Translations under genes and position numbers: made by a program | In this document: piece by piece, positions 6,306 to 9,152 of the stretch | How the letters are laid out: each line of letters begins with the position of its first letter | Numbering within the stretch: the first letter of the stretch is position 1 | Notes under the pieces: generated by a model | Told to the model about the DNA's origin: nothing | Seen by the model: the letters and a program-made list of their open reading frames with translations, nothing else | The model's database searches: none | Assembly: GCA_016222925.1 (NCBI GenBank) | Contig: JACRQB010000063.1 | Location: forward strand, 1-9,152 | Source: Nitrospirota bacterium | GTDB lineage: Bacteria; Nitrospirota; Nitrospiria; Nitrospirales; Nitrospiraceae | Reading direction: 5' to 3' | Length of the DNA: 9,152 nt

Positions 6306-7147
6306 GCCGTTCTCGCTTTCTTTCCAACATACTTCTTGGTCTTGAGCGGTCGAGCCCATCCCTCGCGCCTGACCAGCCGCTTGGGACCAGCCATGGGCTC
6401 TTCTCCCTTTTCGACCGAGGTCACGCGTTCCTCAACCAATTCGCGCAAGGCATTGGCTTCTCGATCGGTGAGGAAGCGAAACTCGCCGGGCTCCAGATGG
6501 CCAAGCGCCAATGGCCCCATCCTGACCCGCATCAGCTTGATCACCATATGCCCCACGGATTCCAACATGCGTTTCACTTGATGCTTGCGGCCTTCCCGAA
6601 TCGTGATCTCCAGCCAGGAGTTCGCCTCGGCTCTCTTTACCTTCTTGACCACCGCCGGGCTCGTCATGCCATCCTCTAGTTTGACTCCGCGCTGGAGTTG
6701 GCCGATCTCGGCATCTGTCAGCACACCTTTGACCTTAATCAGATAGGTCTTGGGCACATGATAGCGCGGATGCAGGAGGGCCTGCGTCAACTCACCATTA
6801 TTGGTGAGCAGCATCAGTCCTTCACTATCAAAGTCCAAGCGGCCAACCGGGAACACCCGCACGGACACGCCATGAAGAAAGTGCTTCACGGTGTCTCTCC
6901 CACCGGGGTCGTCCAACGTCGACATGACGTTCTTGGGTTTGTTCAACATCAAATACACAAACGGCTGTGCCGGGGTCAGGTGCTTCCCGTCCACTTTCAC
7001 GTGATCACGTTCAGGATCGACCTTTGTTCCGAGTTCCGTGACCACCTTGCCGTTCACCGATACTCGGCCGGACGCAATCAGCATCTCAGCCTTTCGGCGG
7101 GACGAGAGCCCCGTGCTCGCGATGAGTTTTTGGAGACGAATTTCCAT
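6302..7147 (-). CDS. RsuA/RluB-family rRNA pseudouridine synthase
   Basis: Isomerises a specific uridine of rRNA to pseudouridine. The 281-residue protein begins with an S4 RNA-binding domain (1-60: RLQKLIASTGLSSRRKAE, then GRVSVNGKVV). The catalytic domain follows: YLMLNKPKNVMST (65-77), the catalytic-Asp motif VGRLDFDSEGLMLLTNNGEL with Asp105, and the later blocks YLIKVKG and EGRKHQVKRMLESVGH. The Lys/Arg-rich tail (about 250-281) probably contacts RNA. Domain order and the KPKNVMST form fit RluB (23S, large subunit) better than RsuA, but the target base cannot be decided from sequence, so no symbol is given. The ATG at 7147 has no clear SD. Its stop TGA overlaps the aspS ATG as ATGA, implying translational coupling. 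Upstream, an 83 bp gap with a hexamer inverted array separates it from guaA. Confidence 0.92.
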   Translation of the reverse strand: MEIRLQKLIASTGLSSRRKAEMLIASGRVSVNGKVVTELGTKVDPERDHVKVDGKHLTPAQPFVYLMLNKPKNVMSTLDDPGGRDTVKHFLHGVSVRVFPVGRLDFDSEGLMLLTNNGELTQALLHPRYHVPKTYLIKVKGVLTDAEIGQLQRGVKLEDGMTSPAVVKKVKRAEANSWLEITIREGRKHQVKRMLESVGHMVIKLMRVRMGPLALGHLEPGEFRFLTDREANALRELVEERVTSVEKGEEPMAGPKRLVRREGWARPLKTKKYVGKKARTA

Positions 7148-7156
7148 TTTTAAGAA

Positions 7157-7222
7157 GGCTGAGGTTGAGGGCCAGGCTGAGGGCTTACAATATTTCTCTC
7201 AACCTTAACCTTGGCCTTAACC
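7157..7222. repeat. Two facing hexamer arrays (imperfect inverted repeat) between guaA and the pseudouridine synthase
   Basis: The plus strand at 7157-7183 reads GGCTGA GGTTGA GGGCCA GGCTGA. The minus strand from 7222 to 7198 reads GGTTAA GGCCAA GGTTAA GGTTGA. The arms face each other across 16 bases (7182-7197). Aligned arm to arm over 25 bases they agree at 17, and several of the differences are C/T changes that still pair as G-U in RNA. The guaA read-through transcript could therefore fold into one long stem. No T-run follows it, so it is a poor intrinsic terminator; a processing or stabilising hairpin, or a dispersed repeat family, are alternatives. Confidence 0.7.
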
Positions 7223-7230
7223 TAGCTCCT

Positions 7231-8787
7231 TTATTCCCATTCAATGGTGCTCGGCGGTTTCGAGCTGATGTCATACACCACTCGATTCACGCCCTTCACT
7301 TCATTGATAATCCGGCTCGACATCCGGCCTAAGACATCATTCGGGATATTGGCCCAGTCGGCGGTCATCCCATCGACGCTGGTCACCGCACGGATCGCCA
7401 CGACATTATCATAGGTCCGTTGATCGCCCATGACGCCGACGGTACGGATCGGCAAGAGCACGGCAAAGAATTGCCAGATTTCGCGGTAGAGTCCCGCGCC
7501 GCGAATTTCCTGATCGACGATCGTTTCCGCTCCACGGAGGATCGCCAATCGCTCCTTTGTCACGGAACCAAGCACCCTGATCGCAAGACCGGGACCGGGA
7601 AACGGCTGCCGCCAGACAATCTCATCCGGCAAGCCCAGTTCAGTCCCCAACACCCGCACTTCGTCCTTGAACAATTCCCGAAGCGGCTCGATCAATTTCA
7701 ACTTCATCCTGGCCGGCAGACCACCGACATTATGATGCGTTTTGATCGTGGCCGACGGCCCCTTGAAGCTGACGCTCTCAATGACATCAGGATAGAGTGT
7801 GCCCTGCACCAAGTACTTGACGCCCTTCAGCTTCTTAGACTCGGCATCGAAATTCTTTATGAACAAGCGTCCGATGATCTTGCGCTTCCGTTCGGGATCG
7901 GTGACGCCCTTCAAACCGTCCAGGAACTGTGTCGTCCGATCGAGCACCCGAAGATTGAGATGCATCTGCGACGCAAGGGTCTTTTTCACCTGGTCGCGTT
8001 CGCCCGCCCGGAGCACCCCGTTATCGACGAAGATGCAGGTCAGCTGGTCCCCGATGGCGCGATGCGTGAGAGCCGCCGCGACCGACGAATCGACTCCGCC
8101 GCTCAGCGCGCAGATCACGCGATCTTTTCCGACTTGCTCGCGGATCTGATTCACCCCCTGCTCCACGTAGGACTGCATGGTCCAGGTCGGCTTGCAGCCG
8201 CAAATCTCATAGACAAAGTTGCGGAGCATCTTCGCTCCTTCCGGCGTATGCGCGACTTCCGGATGAAACTGCAGGCAATAGATCCGCCGCTCCGCCTCCT
8301 CCGACTTCATGGCCGCAACCGGTGAGTTGCTTGTATGGGCGATGGACCGGAACCCCTTCGGCATGCGCTCGATCCGATCTCCATGGGACATCCACACCAC
8401 CGAGGAACCACCGGCGCCGATGCCTTTGAAGAGATCGCTGCGGTCATCGATCACTACATCCGCCCTGCCATATTCTCGCTGCGGCGCCTTGACGACCTTC
8501 CCGCCCGACAAATGCGTCACCAACTGCATACCATAGCAAATGCCAAGGATTGGAATGTTCTGATCAAAGAGCTCCTTGGAAACAAGCGGCGCTTTCTTTT
8601 CGTAGACACTGGAGGGCCCCCCGGACAGGACAATACCTTGCGGCCGATACGCAAGAATCGTCGCCAATGGGACCGTACAGGGGAGAATTTGCGAGTAGAC
8701 CTGGGCTTCGCGAATGCGGCGGGCGATCAATTGCGTATACTGCGACCCAAAGTCGAGGACCAGAATTCTATGATGCCAAAGTTCCAT
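7231..8787 (-). CDS. guaA: GMP synthase (glutamine-hydrolysing)
   Basis: Converts XMP to GMP using ATP and glutamine ammonia in the cytoplasm. The 518 residues match the usual length. Residues 1-195 are a class I glutamine amidotransferase with Cys84 (LGICYGMQ), His175 and Glu177 (CLQFHPEVAH) and the opening LVLDFGSQYTQLIARR. Residues about 200-400 are the ATP pyrophosphatase domain with P-loop SGGVDSS (229-235). The C-terminal dimerisation domain ends in VYDISSKPPSTIEWE, with the RQPFPGPGLAIRV block before it. The ATG at 8787 places the start a few residues before HRILVLDFGSQ as in homologs; no strong SD is visible. It follows guaB by 106 bp, the classical guaB-guaA order, so the two steps from IMP to GMP are probably co-expressed. 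Both flanking gaps carry facing G-rich short repeats. Confidence 0.97.
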   Translation of the reverse strand: MELWHHRILVLDFGSQYTQLIARRIREAQVYSQILPCTVPLATILAYRPQGIVLSGGPSSVYEKKAPLVSKELFDQNIPILGICYGMQLVTHLSGGKVVKAPQREYGRADVVIDDRSDLFKGIGAGGSSVVWMSHGDRIERMPKGFRSIAHTSNSPVAAMKSEEAERRIYCLQFHPEVAHTPEGAKMLRNFVYEICGCKPTWTMQSYVEQGVNQIREQVGKDRVICALSGGVDSSVAAALTHRAIGDQLTCIFVDNGVLRAGERDQVKKTLASQMHLNLRVLDRTTQFLDGLKGVTDPERKRKIIGRLFIKNFDAESKKLKGVKYLVQGTLYPDVIESVSFKGPSATIKTHHNVGGLPARMKLKLIEPLRELFKDEVRVLGTELGLPDEIVWRQPFPGPGLAIRVLGSVTKERLAILRGAETIVDQEIRGAGLYREIWQFFAVLLPIRTVGVMGDQRTYDNVVAIRAVTSVDGMTADWANIPNDVLGRMSSRIINEVKGVNRVVYDISSKPPSTIEWE

Positions 8788-8800
8788 CGTGATGCTGTGA

Positions 8801-8883
8801 AGGGTAAGGGGGTGAGGTGTACGGGGTAACTGCCCATTCGACCGGTTAGGAATCGGAACCCCTCACTCCTGACTCCTAACTCC
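8801..8883. repeat. Two facing heptamer arrays between guaB and guaA
   Basis: On the plus strand 8801-8829 reads AGGGTAA, GGGGGTGA, GGTGTAC, GGGGTAA (one unit is 8 long). On the minus strand 8883-8856 reads GGAGTTA, GGAGTCA, GGAGTGA, GGGGTTC. Within it, GTTAGGA (8845-8851) pairs perfectly with TCCTAAC (8874-8880), extendable to 10 of 12 bases. GTGAGG (8812-8817) also pairs with CCTCAC (8861-8866), so alternative stems are possible. The layout matches the guaA/pseudouridine-synthase gap but with a different unit length. It fills most of the guaB-guaA gap, and no terminator T-run is seen. Confidence 0.6.
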
Positions 8884-8893
8884 TTCCCGGTAA

Positions 8894-9152
8894 CTATTCC
8901 CAATCCATCCGATAATTCGGCGCCTCTTTGGTAATGATCACGTCATGCACATGGCTCTCACGGAGGCCGGCCACGGATTGTCTGATGAACGTGGCATTCC
9001 GTTGCAAATCGATAATCGTCTTACAGCCGCAGTATCCCATTCCCGATCGCACACCGCCGACCAACTGATACACCACGGCGGCCAACGAACCTTTATAAGG
9101 CACACGGCCTTCGATCCCTTCGGGCACCAGCTTCTGGACCGGGCGCCCTCCT
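8894..9152 (-). CDS. guaB: Inosine-5'-monophosphate dehydrogenase, C-terminal part (5' end outside window)
   Basis: Oxidises IMP to XMP with NAD, the first committed step to GMP. Only the last 85 residues are present; the frame enters from the right edge. They begin GGRPVQKLVPEGIEGRVPYK, the end of the mobile active-site flap. GGVRSGMGYCGCKTI follows, a conserved block of the barrel, then the typical ending HDVIITKEAPNYRMDWE. An open GTG at 9127 is internal, not the start. The gene is followed by guaA in the same direction after a 106 bp gap containing facing heptamer repeats. The catalytic Cys loop, the CBS domains and the promoter lie outside the window, so the enzyme's completeness cannot be judged. 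The identity is secure from the C-terminal block alone. Confidence 0.96.
   Translation of the reverse strand, partial: GGRPVQKLVPEGIEGRVPYKGSLAAVVYQLVGGVRSGMGYCGCKTIIDLQRNATFIRQSVAGLRESHVHDVIITKEAPNYRMDWE

Noticed and set aside
6306..6359. Upstream extension of aspS to 6359
   Set aside because: The extra 18 residues lie inside the pseudouridine synthase coding sequence and are absent from AspRS N-termini; the ATGA overlap at 6302-6305 gives the usual start.
7157..7222. CRISPR array or intrinsic terminator at the hexamer repeats
   Set aside because: Units are 6 bases with no spacers, so not CRISPR; there is no T-run after the stem in the direction of transcription, so not a standard terminator.
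7420..8325. 301-codon open frame on the plus strand opposite guaA
   Set aside because: It is entirely antisense to a well-conserved guaA, has no recognisable domain and is rich in His/Arg/Asp as expected for a complement frame of GC-rich coding sequence.

Overview
This is a roughly 9.2 kb stretch of bacterial chromosome, moderately GC-rich and densely coding. Nearly every gene lies on the minus strand. The mix of housekeeping genes, a secreted Lon-type protein and short G-rich repeats facing each other between genes resembles Nitrospira (Nitrospirota). That assignment rests on general impression: no rRNA or lineage marker is present, so it is an inference of moderate confidence.

Right part (about 3570-9152, minus strand, read right to left): the 3' end of guaB, then guaA, an RsuA/RluB-type pseudouridine synthase, aspS and aroC. 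This is a housekeeping cluster for the last steps of GMP synthesis, rRNA modification, aspartyl-tRNA synthesis and chorismate synthesis. The pseudouridine synthase and aspS overlap by an ATGA, and aroC follows aspS by 15 bp. The gaps guaB-guaA and guaA-synthase each hold two short-period G-rich arrays facing each other, with unit lengths of 7 and 6 respectively. The most striking anomaly is in aspS. The frame is open and well conserved, but about 67 residues are missing right after the motif 2 FRDEDLR segment.

Middle (about 2615-3566): a divergent intergenic region followed by a plus-strand pair, crcB (Fluc fluoride channel, TTG start) and a DUF190 PII-like gene, separated by 3 bp. Plus-strand transcription converges on aroC.

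Left part (1-2614, minus strand): an unusual single ORF joining a complete RNase HI to a complete ABC ATPase. It is followed by a predicted secreted protein with a Lon (S16) proteolytic domain, carrying the Ser-Lys dyad but no AAA+ module. Sixteen bp downstream begins a small exported protein with an OB-fold-like pattern, cut off by the window edge. The last two probably form an envelope-directed operon of unknown function and are the best candidates for something undescribed. No tRNA, rRNA, CRISPR array, insertion sequence or riboswitch was recognised.
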